A stretch of 64,000 nucleotides of DNA from the NCBI RefSeq assembly GCF_020783335.1, contig NZ_CP086068.1:3844001-3908000 (forward strand), read 5' to 3'. Position numbers and translations under genes: made by a program. Shown piece after piece: positions 39,259 through 48,533 of the stretch. This DNA comes from Mucilaginibacter daejeonensis (lineage in GTDB: Bacteria; Bacteroidota; Bacteroidia; Sphingobacteriales; Sphingobacteriaceae). How positions within the stretch are numbered: the first letter of the stretch is position 1; every line of letters begins with the position of its first letter. Under the pieces are notes generated by a model. The model did not search any database. It saw nothing but the letters and a program-made list of their open reading frames with translations, and was not told where the DNA came from.

Positions 39259-40575
39259 ATGAACAGATCTTTACTTACCAGCCTGCTCTTACTAGGCATG
39301 GGCACTACCGCCCTTGCACAAGAGGATTCAGGCAAACCCGCCAAAGCAACGGCCGGCAAAGCTTACACGCAGCAGATCGACGCACTGGCTGGCAAGCCGG
39401 TGGTCAAAAAAGCGTTCCAAACCATTGTTGACCTACAGCCCGAAACCCTGAAGGACCATGTGCTGCTCACCGAGATACCTGCACCGCCTTACAAAGAGAC
39501 CGAGCGCGGTAAAAAATATGCCGAGATGTTGAAGGCCGCCGGTGCCGACTCGGTTTGGATAGATGCCGTGGGTAACGTGATCGCTAAACGTAAGGGCAAA
39601 AAAGGCAAACGTACCGTAGTGCTGGAAGGCCACCTGGATACGGTGTTCCCTGAAGGGACCGACGTGAAGATCAAGCACCGCGGCGATACCTTATATGCAC
39701 CAGGCATAGCCGATGATACCCGCGCACTGGCCGTAGTACTTACCGTGCTCAAAACGGTGGAGATGAATAGGATCGAGACCGATGATGATGTGTTATTTAT
39801 TGGTGCCGTGGGCGAGGAAGGCCAGGGCGACCTGCGTGGCGTGAAGAACCTGTTCAGCGATAAAGGCCCCGGCAAGATCGATAGTTATATAGCGGTAGAT
39901 GGCACCGGTTTGAACAGCATCGTTCATCGCGGTTTGGGATCGCACCGTTATAAGATCACTTACAAAGGTTTGGGCGGACACTCGTCGGGCGCGTTCGGGT
40001 TGGCCAATCCGCATAATGCACTGGGCCGCGCCATCCATTACTGGACCACCGATGCCGACAAACTGGTGCGCACACCCGGCGTACGCGCTACCTACAATGT
40101 GGGCGTGATCGGCGGTGGCACGTCGGTGAACTCGATCCCATTTGAATCATGGATGGAGGTGGATATGCGATCAGAAAGCCCCGAACGGGTGGCCGGTATG
40201 GATAAGCTGTTACAAGCCGCCGTACAAAAAGCTTTAAAAGAGGAGAACGCCATGAAGATGCGCGGCCCCGACCTTACCGTAGAGGTTAAAATGGTGGGTG
40301 ACCGTCCATCAGGTTCAGGCGATCCTAACACACCATTCGTGCAGCGCACCATTGCCGCCACCAGCTACTTTGGTGTGGAACCGGGCCTGAGCGTCAGTTC
40401 GACCAATGCCAACATTCCGATCTCGAAAGGAATACCTGCTGTGACCATAGGGAGCGGCGGCCGCTCGGGCGGGGCACATGCCCTGGGCGAGTGGTTCCTG
40501 GATGATGGCAAAGCCTACCAGGCCACCCAACGCGCCTTGCTGCTTTTATTGGCCGAAGCTGGCCTGGCTAAATAA
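39259..40575 (+). CDS. Secreted M20 family metallopeptidase
   Basis: 438 residues from the ATG at 39259, which begins a signal peptide ending TTALAQ (residue 20); the frame upstream overlaps the membrane protein gene. The M20 fold shows the zinc ligands in LEGHLDTVFPEG, the bridging aspartate in GIADDTRALA, the catalytic glutamate pair in GAVGEEGQGDLRG and the dimerisation lid GGHSSGAFG. M20 enzymes of this type cut di/tripeptides or acyl-amino acids. The export signal suggests periplasmic peptide breakdown, which could feed the (hydroxy)proline routes nearby. Confidence 0.92.
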   Translation: MNRSLLTSLLLLGMGTTALAQEDSGKPAKATAGKAYTQQIDALAGKPVVKKAFQTIVDLQPETLKDHVLLTEIPAPPYKETERGKKYAEMLKAAGADSVWIDAVGNVIAKRKGKKGKRTVVLEGHLDTVFPEGTDVKIKHRGDTLYAPGIADDTRALAVVLTVLKTVEMNRIETDDDVLFIGAVGEEGQGDLRGVKNLFSDKGPGKIDSYIAVDGTGLNSIVHRGLGSHRYKITYKGLGGHSSGAFGLANPHNALGRAIHYWTTDADKLVRTPGVRATYNVGVIGGGTSVNSIPFESWMEVDMRSESPERVAGMDKLLQAAVQKALKEENAMKMRGPDLTVEVKMVGDRPSGSGDPNTPFVQRTIAATSYFGVEPGLSVSSTNANIPISKGIPAVTIGSGGRSGGAHALGEWFLDDGKAYQATQRALLLLLAEAGLAK

Positions 40576-40604
40576 TATGGTTCCATAAAGTATAATATGC
40601 TATT

Positions 40605-40640
40605 AAGCCCCGCATCGCAATGATGCGGGGCTTTTTTGTT
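40605..40640 (+). terminator. M20 peptidase gene terminator
   Basis: A perfect 12-bp stem AAGCCCCGCATC/GATGCGGGGCTT with a 5-nt loop followed by TTTTT. Confidence 0.9.
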
Positions 40641-40725
40641 GAAAGAACCCTACTTCTGCAGGTTGTAAAAAGGTGATAAAGGAAATACAGAAAATTACTA
40701 ACTTACTGACCCTAAACAATATATA

Positions 40726-40926
40726 ATGACCGTTAAACCTTCCAAATTCCAGATAACCGTGGGACTGATCGTGGCCGCTATCGGCTTTGCGATCGCTATC
40801 TATTTATACCGTACCCATCCACATGCAAAAAGTGTGTTCCCGATGTTCGTCAGTGCGTCCATTATCGGCCTTTGGGTGGCCTATCTTATCATCAAACGTT
40901 ACCGGATGACCATTGCAAGCCGCTAA
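40726..40926 (+). CDS. Small two-helix membrane protein
   Basis: 66 residues with hydrophobic helices at about 11-27 and 38-57 and basic ends (MTVKPSKFQ, IKRYRMTIASR). No family recognised. It has its own spacing of about 85 bp from the preceding terminator, room for a promoter. Confidence 0.55.
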   Translation: MTVKPSKFQITVGLIVAAIGFAIAIYLYRTHPHAKSVFPMFVSASIIGLWVAYLIIKRYRMTIASR

Positions 40927-41794
40927 GGCCGTTTATTATTTTAAAATAAGCCGAAACAATACTCATTAATTACTGTTCATCAACCAACCATTATTGACCA
41001 TGTTCAGGCTTGTTATGCTGATATGAAGCCCATATTAACATTAACAACACTCCAAAACATTTCGGAAAATGCATCGTACAATAATGCGAATGATATGCCC
41101 GTGATATATGATAACGCACACTGAAAGACCGATCATCTCTAAAACAGCTAATATACCAGGTTACAGAAGAAAAAAATACTGGACAGGATACAAATTCGAG
41201 ACCGCCGGAAAAGCCAAACCCGTATGGTCGTGGCTGAGCCTGGTGCTGGTAGCCATCGTATTTTTACTGATCGCCAGGGCCTGACCTGCTGCTCAGCTCA
41301 CCAGATCTTTACTTTTAATAATAAATGACCGTCAAGAGGCTTTCCTGCATAAGGACAAGCCTCTTGGTGTGTTAACTACTTTTTGAACCGGGGTATCATC
41401 CGCAACCTTCTTCCTACAACTTTGCGGTGTGGTCAAAGATCAATGATCCCGCTTTTTACTACCTGATCTCACCAGGGATCCATCTTTTTTCAATGTTCTT
41501 TTAACGTATCGCAGCTTCAGGTCAAAACGATGCTTTCTGCTTCAAATGCAGCATTATCAGTGTTAAGCCGAACGTTCATCAACCGTATCACCATCCTTAC
41601 AATACATTGTATATCAGTATTTTATTTAGTAAAACCTCTTGACATTGGGTTGAATTATCCATTATTTTGGTCGTAACCAATTACCCGATATCCCCCCAGG
41701 TATCCATTACTGATCTGCCGAAATGACCGCCTGACCCGCCATGCCCCTGCATGCGCGACCAAGCTCATGTATATACCAATTGATCCTTGTACCT
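40927..41794. other. Long intergenic region, one probable small gene
   Basis: About 870 bp with A+T-rich flanks. Besides the 58-residue frame given separately, it contains a 9-bp stem AAGAGGCTT/AAGCCTCTT (41334-41342 with 41357-41365) just after that frame. No other supported gene, RNA or repeat was found. Confidence 0.5.
41108..41284 (+). CDS. Small single-span membrane protein, 58 aa
   Basis: A short ATG-to-stop frame. The first 38 residues are hydrophilic and basic (GYRRKKYWTGYKFE) and the last 18 form a hydrophobic helix (WLSLVLVAIVFLLIARA) before the stop, the design of a tail-anchored membrane peptide. The following hairpin could end its transcript. Support is structural only, and a chance frame remains possible. 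Confidence 0.45.
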   Translation: MITHTERPIISKTANIPGYRRKKYWTGYKFETAGKAKPVWSWLSLVLVAIVFLLIARA

Positions 41795-43339
41795 ATGAGA
41801 AGAAAGACCATAGCGCGGTACTTCATGTGTCCGTTCCTGTTCATGGCTGTGACCGTGCTCACCAACTGCTCAAAGCCCTTACCCGTGGCGCGCCCGAGTG
41901 CATTTGCACCCCAGCAAAGGGATAGCCTGCAACACTTCATCAACAACTATTATGAAAATGCCGGCTTGCCGGGCCTCTCGGTGGCTATCGTTAAAGGTGA
42001 CAGCATCTTCAGTACCGCCATGGGCCATGCCGATAGCAGCGGTAAGGCTTTTACGCCTAACACTACGTTTATGGCCGGCAGTCTATCAGAACCGCTATTG
42101 GCATTGGCCGTGCTGCAACTGGCCGATGAAGGCAAGATCGGACTTGACAAGCCGGTGATCACCTACCTGCCCTACTTCAAAATGGGTGGGGACAACTACC
42201 AGAACGTTACCGTTAAGCACCTGCTTACTCATACCTCGGGCATACAGCATTACAGCATCATGTGGGATAACCCCACCTTTGCCCCCAACGCTCCCGAGAC
42301 CACCACGCGCAGCATAGCCGCCCAGCAACCTGACTTTAAGGTGCCTGGGTCACGTGTTAAACGATCCCCCTACAACTACGATATCCTGGCCGATATGATC
42401 TGCAAAGTGACCGGCCAGCCCTTTGAAAAATATGTTCAGGAGCGGGTATTGAACGGGATCGCTATGCGGCATTCGTCGTTCATCAAACCCAATAATACCG
42501 CCCAGCCCTTTGTCACCAGCAACTGGCTCAGCTATCAAACCCGTCAAGACATCCTGTACCCCTACAACCGTGAGAATGGCGGCAGCGGCGGCCTGCACAC
42601 CTCGGCCACCGATATGGCCAACTGGATGTTCACCCTGCTGAACCGGGCCTCCGTTGTACCTGGATCACAACTGACAGACAAGCTCCTGGCCAGCGCCATG
42701 ACCATGCAGTTCAACACTGGCAAGGGTAGCGGCATCGGCTTCGGGTGGGACATTGAACAGATCGACCGTGATCAGGTGTTCGTGAAAAGTAGCAAATATG
42801 GCGGTTTTTGCACCACTACGATACTTATTCCTGGTAAAAAGATTGGTGTAACCGTGGCCAGCAATATTACTGATGCAGGTATGGATCCGCTGGCATTGAG
42901 CCGCCCGTTAGCGCAATGGCTCATGGGCAAGCCGCTGGTTCAACCCAAGGTACCGGTATCGATACTGATGGGTAAAACGCTCGCGGCCACCGGCAACATG
43001 GCCGATGCCTTTGCCGTGTACCGCTCGGCTCAACAACAGGCTGATAGCAAATTCGATGTGAGTCCGGCCGCCCTGAGCCAGTTCGGCATCAATTTGCTGC
43101 ACCGTGTGCATGACCGGCAAAAAGCACTGGAGGCCTTCAAGTTCTGTGTTGAGCGATTCCCGCGATCGGCTTATGCGCACCTGAACCTGGCCGAAGGCTT
43201 TATCTTCAATAAAGATGCTCCTAATACCCGTAAGGCCCTGGCAATGGCCAACTCCCTACCTGATGATTCCGGCCTGAAAGCCCGCTACATGGCCTACCTC
43301 AAAGAGAACCTCGAGATACTGGAGGAAAAGAAAAGCTAA
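41795..43339 (+). CDS. Beta-lactamase-fold lipoprotein with degraded active site
   Basis: 514 residues from the ATG at 41795, start of a lipoprotein signal (lipobox LTNC, cysteine 25). The serine beta-lactamase/penicillin-binding fold is clear (GLPGLSVAIVKGDSIF, VTVKHLLTHTSGI, VTVASNI), but the motifs are altered: SxxK reads SLSE (96-99, lysine replaced by glutamate), the YxN region reads RSPYNY and the HxG/KTG region reads KSSKYGG. It is therefore probably not a classical serine hydrolase. The last 100 residues are helical, TPR-like. A PL14-like lyase gene follows after 42 bp. Confidence 0.8.
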   Translation: MRRKTIARYFMCPFLFMAVTVLTNCSKPLPVARPSAFAPQQRDSLQHFINNYYENAGLPGLSVAIVKGDSIFSTAMGHADSSGKAFTPNTTFMAGSLSEPLLALAVLQLADEGKIGLDKPVITYLPYFKMGGDNYQNVTVKHLLTHTSGIQHYSIMWDNPTFAPNAPETTTRSIAAQQPDFKVPGSRVKRSPYNYDILADMICKVTGQPFEKYVQERVLNGIAMRHSSFIKPNNTAQPFVTSNWLSYQTRQDILYPYNRENGGSGGLHTSATDMANWMFTLLNRASVVPGSQLTDKLLASAMTMQFNTGKGSGIGFGWDIEQIDRDQVFVKSSKYGGFCTTTILIPGKKIGVTVASNITDAGMDPLALSRPLAQWLMGKPLVQPKVPVSILMGKTLAATGNMADAFAVYRSAQQQADSKFDVSPAALSQFGINLLHRVHDRQKALEAFKFCVERFPRSAYAHLNLAEGFIFNKDAPNTRKALAMANSLPDDSGLKARYMAYLKENLEILEEKKS

Positions 43340-43381
43340 AAGACACTCAACCGATACACACTATTAAAAAACCAACAAATT

Positions 43382-44242
43382 ATGAACTTGAGAACTCATT
43401 TGACCCGCACGCTTACCGCAGCCGTGCTTATTCCGGCGCTTTTTACAGCGTGCAAAAAGGACGCTAACACACAAAACCCTATCGTTGACGAGGACGCCAC
43501 CGTGGCCCGCGCCATTTATTCGAGCAAGTCGACCGGCTTTGCGCATGGCGACGGCACTTATTCACAGTCGACCGCCGAGGCCGATATGGGCCAGCTGGCC
43601 AGCGGCACCTGGAAAAATGCCGACATTTACAGCGAGCAATGCCGTATACGCATACCGGCCAATACGCTGTCGAACGGTAACATCGTCAATATCGATGTGT
43701 CTGACGGTACCGAGTACGAACTGACCTTCCGGGTAAGGTTCGGACCTAATTTTGACTGGAGCCGTGGTGGTAAGGTAGGCTTCGGTTTCCACATCGGTAA
43801 CGGCTTTACCGGTTGCAACAAGGCCGATGATGGCACCGGCGGTACCGCGCGCCTAATGTGGTACAACCCTAACGGCACCAAGACCGATAACAGCAATGAT
43901 GCACCTTACTTCAGGCCGTATGTCTATTACAAGGATATGCCCGAAAATTGCGGCAATAACTTTGGCAAGCAGAGTAAAACGCTTAGCAAAAACACCTGGT
44001 ACACCGTTAAGATCAGGGTAAAAAGTAATACCGGTACCAGCACCAACGGCAGCGTGCTGTATCAGATCGATGGTGTTACGCTGCTGAGCCAAACGTTGCG
44101 CTGGACCACCGACGATAACTTCCGTAAGATCAAGAACATCACCTTCCACACTTTCCGTGGCGGCAGTGATACTTACTGGCAATCGGCATCTGATGGTTTG
44201 ATCTATTATGATGACCTGAGCTATACCCGCATAGCAAGCTAA
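43382..44242 (+). CDS. Polysaccharide lyase, PL14-like lipoprotein
   Basis: 286 residues. The signal ends at a lipobox LFTAC (cysteine 24). The body is a jelly-roll: GGKVGFGFHIGNGFTGC, GTARLMWYNPNG, PYVYYKDMP, NTWYTVKIRVKSNTG, YQIDGVTLL, FHTFRGGSDTYWQ and YYDDLSY follow the order of conserved blocks in PL14 and related alginate/glucuronan lyases. It would cleave an acidic polysaccharide at the cell surface by beta-elimination. The exact polymer and family are inferred; other jelly-roll lyase families are possible. Confidence 0.7.
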   Translation: MNLRTHLTRTLTAAVLIPALFTACKKDANTQNPIVDEDATVARAIYSSKSTGFAHGDGTYSQSTAEADMGQLASGTWKNADIYSEQCRIRIPANTLSNGNIVNIDVSDGTEYELTFRVRFGPNFDWSRGGKVGFGFHIGNGFTGCNKADDGTGGTARLMWYNPNGTKTDNSNDAPYFRPYVYYKDMPENCGNNFGKQSKTLSKNTWYTVKIRVKSNTGTSTNGSVLYQIDGVTLLSQTLRWTTDDNFRKIKNITFHTFRGGSDTYWQSASDGLIYYDDLSYTRIAS

Positions 44243-44257
44243 ACTGGATCTATCGCT

Positions 44258-45241
44258 GTGGTTGGGGGCAATATTCATATTAGCCGTTATCAAAGCAGGA
44301 ACGCCTTGGCGTCTTCCTGCTTTGGTCGTTCATTCAGTTGGGTCATTGTGGTGTGCCTGGTGGTCGTGGCGGCGGTGTGCCCGCAGGTTACCAACGCGCA
44401 AGATATTTTGCACCGATCGGTCAATGACAGGTTAACCATTTCCATTTCGGGTGGATATGCGCAATTGAACACTTCGTGGTCTATCGCCGGTAATGTAAAA
44501 GGACAAAAGCCCAATATACTGTCTGAATTGAAATGGACCGGGCTAAAAGGCCCGGTGCTGGATGTGGGTTTGAGATACCAGTTCACCGATCACTGGTTCG
44601 TGAGTGGTAAGTTCATCAATACCCTCTTTAGGGGCGGCACCGTTACCGATACCGACTATTCAGGCGACGACCGTACCGGAGAGGCGTTCCGCATCGAGCT
44701 GCCTGTGCAAAAAGGCAACGACAAGGTTTATGATCTGATGCTCGGCTACCGCATATCACTTGCCGACCGATGGCGTATGGATATCTCCGCAGGGTACAAC
44801 GACTATCGACAGCACCTTTACCTGACCGACCCGGTGAACAGGACCGACCTCAACAGCACCTATCAAAATAGCTGGCGCGGAGCGTCGGTGTTGGTGGCTC
44901 CTGCGTTTCAAGCATCCTCCAGGCTGACCTTACACGGAACCGTAAAATATGACCAGATACGTTATGATGCGGTAGGGAACTGGGATCAGGTGAATGAATT
45001 TGCCCATCCAATCAGTTTCAGGCACCGGGCCAATGGTTATGGCTTTACTGTAGGAGCCGGAGTGATGTATGAATTGAACCGAAACTTATCGATCGATCTG
45101 CGAGGATATGGCTTTAAACGAGAGACCGGCAACGGTACGGATAAGCTTTACCTGGCCAATGGAAATGAAAGCATCACGCAGTTCAATGGCGCCCGGAGTA
45201 CGGGTTACCAGTTGTTATTGGGGCTGATCGTGAAATTATAA
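44258..45241 (+). CDS. Outer membrane beta-barrel protein, omptin-like
   Basis: 327 residues from a GTG at 44258; there is no ATG before the signal peptide (hydrophobic VIVVCLVVVAAVC, ending TNAQ near residue 48), and a later TTG start would shorten the leader. The mature protein alternates amphipathic strands; the opening SISGGYAQLNTSWSIAG, SELKWTGLKGPVLDVGLRY and GRGTV/DTDYSGDD blocks recall omptin proteases or the related Protochlamydia outer-membrane family. The omptin catalytic residues cannot be confirmed by reading. It follows the lyase by 15 bp and converges with the AraC gene. Confidence 0.65.
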   Translation: MVGGNIHISRYQSRNALASSCFGRSFSWVIVVCLVVVAAVCPQVTNAQDILHRSVNDRLTISISGGYAQLNTSWSIAGNVKGQKPNILSELKWTGLKGPVLDVGLRYQFTDHWFVSGKFINTLFRGGTVTDTDYSGDDRTGEAFRIELPVQKGNDKVYDLMLGYRISLADRWRMDISAGYNDYRQHLYLTDPVNRTDLNSTYQNSWRGASVLVAPAFQASSRLTLHGTVKYDQIRYDAVGNWDQVNEFAHPISFRHRANGYGFTVGAGVMYELNRNLSIDLRGYGFKRETGNGTDKLYLANGNESITQFNGARSTGYQLLLGLIVKL

Positions 45242-45256
45242 CGATCGCGTCACTAC

Positions 45257-46132
45257 CTAAGCCTTGCTGGCCATACGGCCAATGTAGCCACTGGGTGATC
45301 GTCCCGTCACCGTTTTGAATACACGGTTAAAATTGGTGATACTGCTGAACCCACAGGCATAGGCCACGGCCGATATGCCATTCTCCGGTTGATTCACCAG
45401 CATCTTACAAGCCTCATTGATCCTGATCTTATTTAAAAAGCTGATGAAAGTATGATTGGTATGCTTTTTAAAATAACGGCAGAAAGCCTGCGGTGTCATG
45501 TGCGCCTGATCAGATACCTCTTCAAGACTCAGGGCGCGGTCATGATTTTGAATGATGTAGTTGTAAATGGCACCAATGCGCATACCCTCGCTATCGGTCA
45601 ACCCTTGCGGGTAGGTAGTAGCGGTGAGTGGCTCAAGGTTCTTCATGCTGCTCAATATCTTGAGCAATTGCAGGAACTGCATTAACTGATCTACCCCCTC
45701 GGCCTTTTTAATGTTCAGCATATTGGCCGACACCACATCCAACATTGCCTCGGGCACCTTAAAACCCGACTGGAACTGCTTTAAAAAAGCGCGTATGCTC
45801 TTCATCTCTGGTAGCTCGAACAAGGAGCCAAGCTGGCGGTAAGGATTAAAAAAGATGGTAATGGTATGTACACTTTTGGTACTGCCCTGCTCAAAATGAG
45901 CCGATTCGCTTTTAAAAAGATGCGGCAGATCGGGGCCAAGCAAATAGATCTCGCCAGGCCTGAACACGTGGATGCTGTTACCGGTAATGAGCGTGCCCTC
46001 ACCTTCTAATATCCAGGTGAGCTGTATCTCTTCGTGCCGGTGAAGGTGAGTGTAAAAGTAAGGCAGCACTTCCTCCTGCACAATGATCGTATGATCATGT
46101 GGTACGGGTATGGTAAAGGGCAATACTTTCAT
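45257..46132 (-). CDS. AraC family transcriptional regulator
   Basis: 291 residues. An N-terminal cupin sensor (HRHEEIQLTWILEGEGTL, FRPGEIYLLGPDLPH) is followed by the two-helix-turn-helix AraC DNA-binding domain (about 190-285; LSLEEVSDQAHMTPQAFCRYFKK and the recognition-helix signature ACGFSSITNFNRVFKTVTGRSPSGY). It is the last gene of the leftward set after the hydroxyproline genes, 124 bp from the dehydrogenase gene, so it is the likely local regulator with hydroxyproline, an arabinoside or an intermediate as ligand. The ligand is inferred. Confidence 0.93.
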   Translation of the reverse strand: MKVLPFTIPVPHDHTIIVQEEVLPYFYTHLHRHEEIQLTWILEGEGTLITGNSIHVFRPGEIYLLGPDLPHLFKSESAHFEQGSTKSVHTITIFFNPYRQLGSLFELPEMKSIRAFLKQFQSGFKVPEAMLDVVSANMLNIKKAEGVDQLMQFLQLLKILSSMKNLEPLTATTYPQGLTDSEGMRIGAIYNYIIQNHDRALSLEEVSDQAHMTPQAFCRYFKKHTNHTFISFLNKIRINEACKMLVNQPENGISAVAYACGFSSITNFNRVFKTVTGRSPSGYIGRMASKA

Positions 46133-46256
46133 ATCAGGCCAAATTGATGGCTTTAATAGCTAATTAACAGGGGTTGGGAGCGCACACCGTAGTGATGCGC
46201 CAATATAAACAACAAATAGCTGACCTACAAGCAACTATCTTGAACAAGCATTAACA

Positions 46257-47498
46257 TTAACGATCAGGCGCGAACGCATCTACCGAGATAGAAGGCTGCA
46301 CCTCGCTCACGATCTCGGCCACCAGTTTACCGGTAGCCGGGCCCAGGCTAAGGCCCATCATACCATGCCCGCCGGCGATCACCAAATTGCTGATCTTGCG
46401 CGAGCGGCCTATGTAAGGCAATCCATCAGGCGAGCAGGGCCTGAAACCGTACCACACCTTGTTTTGCGCAGGCAGGGCGGGCCTTATGTCGGGGAAGTAG
46501 CGCGGTATGGACTCTACGATGCCCTCCACGCGGCGCATATTCACCTTGTCGTTCATCGGACCGATCTCCATGGTGCCGCCAAAGCGGATCTGATCGCCCA
46601 TAGGCGTGACCGATACGCGGGCCTCCATGAGCAGGGCCGGGATGTGCATGCGTTGCTGGGGCTCATCTACCATGAACGAGTAGCCCTTACCGGGCATGAG
46701 CGGCATGTTAAGACCGGCCAGTTCAACGATCCTGGGCGACCATGCCCCACCGGCGATCACCACCGTGTCGGCTGTCAGGGACCAGTCACCTGCGAATACG
46801 CGGGTGATCTTACCGCCCTTATTCTCAATCTTGTCAACAGCGCTGTTATACATGATCTTCACGCCTTTGCCTTCCAGGTAGCTTACCAACTGGCGCATCA
46901 GTGCATTAGGTGTGATGTGTCCGTCGCAACGGTAATGTACGGCCCCTGCAATGTCAAGCCGGATATCGGGCTGCAAGGCTTGGCTTTCAGCGGCGGTGAG
47001 CGCCACCACGTCTAAGCCAAGCCCCTTGGCCTTTTCGGCCATATGCAGCTCCTCTTCTCCAACCTTAGGGGTCTTATACAGCATCAGGATGCCATTGTTA
47101 TGCAACCCGAAATCAAAGCCATCCTGCTTTGCTAATTCCTGATAAAGTATGGTGCTGAACAACGACAGATCACGTAATGGCTCGGCCGAGGCATCCACAT
47201 GCTTACGGTTGGCTTTTTTCAGGAATTTCAATCCCCAGGAAACAAGTGCCATATCCATTGACGGACGCACATAGAAAGGGCTTTTGCTATCGAACATCCA
47301 ACGGATGCCCTGCTCCACCATTCCGGGTGCCGCCAATGGAACAAAATGGCTGGGTACGATCATTCCAGCATTACCAAAAGAGCAGTTATCCTCCAGCGAA
47401 CCTTTTTCAACTACGGTGACCTCATGGCCTGCCTGCTGCAAGTAATATGCAGAGCTCAGCCCAATAATGCCGCCGCCAACAACCAATACTTTACTCAT
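46257..47498 (-). CDS. FAD-dependent D-hydroxyproline dehydrogenase (DadA-like)
   Basis: 413 residues of the DAO/DadA flavoprotein family. The N-terminal FAD-binding Rossmann motif is VGGGIIGLSSAYYLQQAG, with C-terminal flavin contacts in MPGKGYSF and GHGMMGLSLGPATGK. DadA oxidises D-alanine and other D-amino acids; the position between a 4-hydroxyproline epimerase and an AraC regulator points to cis-4-hydroxy-D-proline, giving delta-1-pyrroline-4-hydroxy-2-carboxylate. Electron acceptor is expected to be the respiratory chain. 33 bp separate it from the epimerase gene. Confidence 0.88.
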   Translation of the reverse strand: MSKVLVVGGGIIGLSSAYYLQQAGHEVTVVEKGSLEDNCSFGNAGMIVPSHFVPLAAPGMVEQGIRWMFDSKSPFYVRPSMDMALVSWGLKFLKKANRKHVDASAEPLRDLSLFSTILYQELAKQDGFDFGLHNNGILMLYKTPKVGEEELHMAEKAKGLGLDVVALTAAESQALQPDIRLDIAGAVHYRCDGHITPNALMRQLVSYLEGKGVKIMYNSAVDKIENKGGKITRVFAGDWSLTADTVVIAGGAWSPRIVELAGLNMPLMPGKGYSFMVDEPQQRMHIPALLMEARVSVTPMGDQIRFGGTMEIGPMNDKVNMRRVEGIVESIPRYFPDIRPALPAQNKVWYGFRPCSPDGLPYIGRSRKISNLVIAGGHGMMGLSLGPATGKLVAEIVSEVQPSISVDAFAPDR

Positions 47499-47531
47499 CT
47501 ATATTAATAGGGGATCTTAATTCAAAAATTT

Positions 47532-48533
47532 CTAAAGCACCTGGAACCCGTGTGCATACGGGTCATCATCGTCTATCTTAATGGTGTTATAGCCATACAC
47601 TTTGGCCCAACCTTCAATACTCGGTATAATAGCCTGATGTCCGGCCATGGTCACTACATCCTCCACCCGGCCGATGAATTTACTGCCGATGATGCTCTCA
47701 TGCACGAATCGATCACCGACCTTGAGTTTGCCTTTGGCGAACCACTGCGCCATACGTGCCGATGTACCGGTACCGCACGGAGAACGATCGATGGCCTTGT
47801 CGCCATAGAACACCGCGTTACGAGCCGTTGCATCTGCCGATAGGGTCTTACCTGCCCACAAAATGTGTGTACAGGTATTGATGGTAGGGTTTTGCGGATG
47901 CACGAACGTGTAGGCCGCATTGATGCGCTTACGTAGCTCGCGGCTCCAGCTGATCAGCTGGTCGGCGGAATAGTTCTCGATGCCTGTAAAATTTTCCTGC
48001 GGATCGATGATGGCGTAATAGTTACCGCCATAGCTTACATCGAAGGTGAGCATACCCAGGTCAGGGCATTCTACCTGCAGATCATGAGCGGCCAGGTATG
48101 ATGGCACGTTGGTCAGCTTTACCGAGCGCACCTTTTGATCTTCCTGCTTGTACTCGATCATGACCAGACCTGCCGGAGCTTCCATACGGATCACGCCGGG
48201 CACCTTGGGCTGTATCAAACCTTCCTCAATGGCAATGGTGATGGTACCTATGGTGCCATGGCCACACATGGGCAGGCAGCCACTGGTCTCGATGAAGAGC
48301 ACGGCCACATCATTTTCGGGCGAATGAGGCGGATACAGTATACTGCCCGACATCATATCATGCCCGCGCGGCTCGAACATAAGCCCCTTGCGGATCCAGT
48401 CATACTCCTTCAGGAAATGCTGACGCTTCTCGCTCATGGTGTTGCCCGTAAGGTTAGGGCCGCCACCGGCCACCAGCCTTACCGGGTTGCCGCAGGTATG
48501 GGCATCTACACAAAAAAAGGTCTTACTTGCCAT
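47532..48533 (-). CDS. 4-hydroxyproline 2-epimerase
   Basis: 333 residues of the proline racemase superfamily. Both catalytic cysteines are present, C90 in PMCGHGTIG and C253 in DRSPCGTGTSARMA. The two-cysteine state separates racemases/epimerases from the trans-3-hydroxyproline dehydratases, which have threonine at the second site. It interconverts trans-4-hydroxy-L-proline and cis-4-hydroxy-D-proline. The start codon lies 11 bp inside the end of the aldehyde dehydrogenase gene, so translation is probably coupled. Confidence 0.92.
   Translation of the reverse strand: MASKTFFCVDAHTCGNPVRLVAGGGPNLTGNTMSEKRQHFLKEYDWIRKGLMFEPRGHDMMSGSILYPPHSPENDVAVLFIETSGCLPMCGHGTIGTITIAIEEGLIQPKVPGVIRMEAPAGLVMIEYKQEDQKVRSVKLTNVPSYLAAHDLQVECPDLGMLTFDVSYGGNYYAIIDPQENFTGIENYSADQLISWSRELRKRINAAYTFVHPQNPTINTCTHILWAGKTLSADATARNAVFYGDKAIDRSPCGTGTSARMAQWFAKGKLKVGDRFVHESIIGSKFIGRVEDVVTMAGHQAIIPSIEGWAKVYGYNTIKIDDDDPYAHGFQVL

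Noticed and set aside
46365..47015. Plus-strand 216-codon frame
   Set aside because: Antisense of the DadA-like gene, with composition expected for a shadow of a G+C-rich coding strand.
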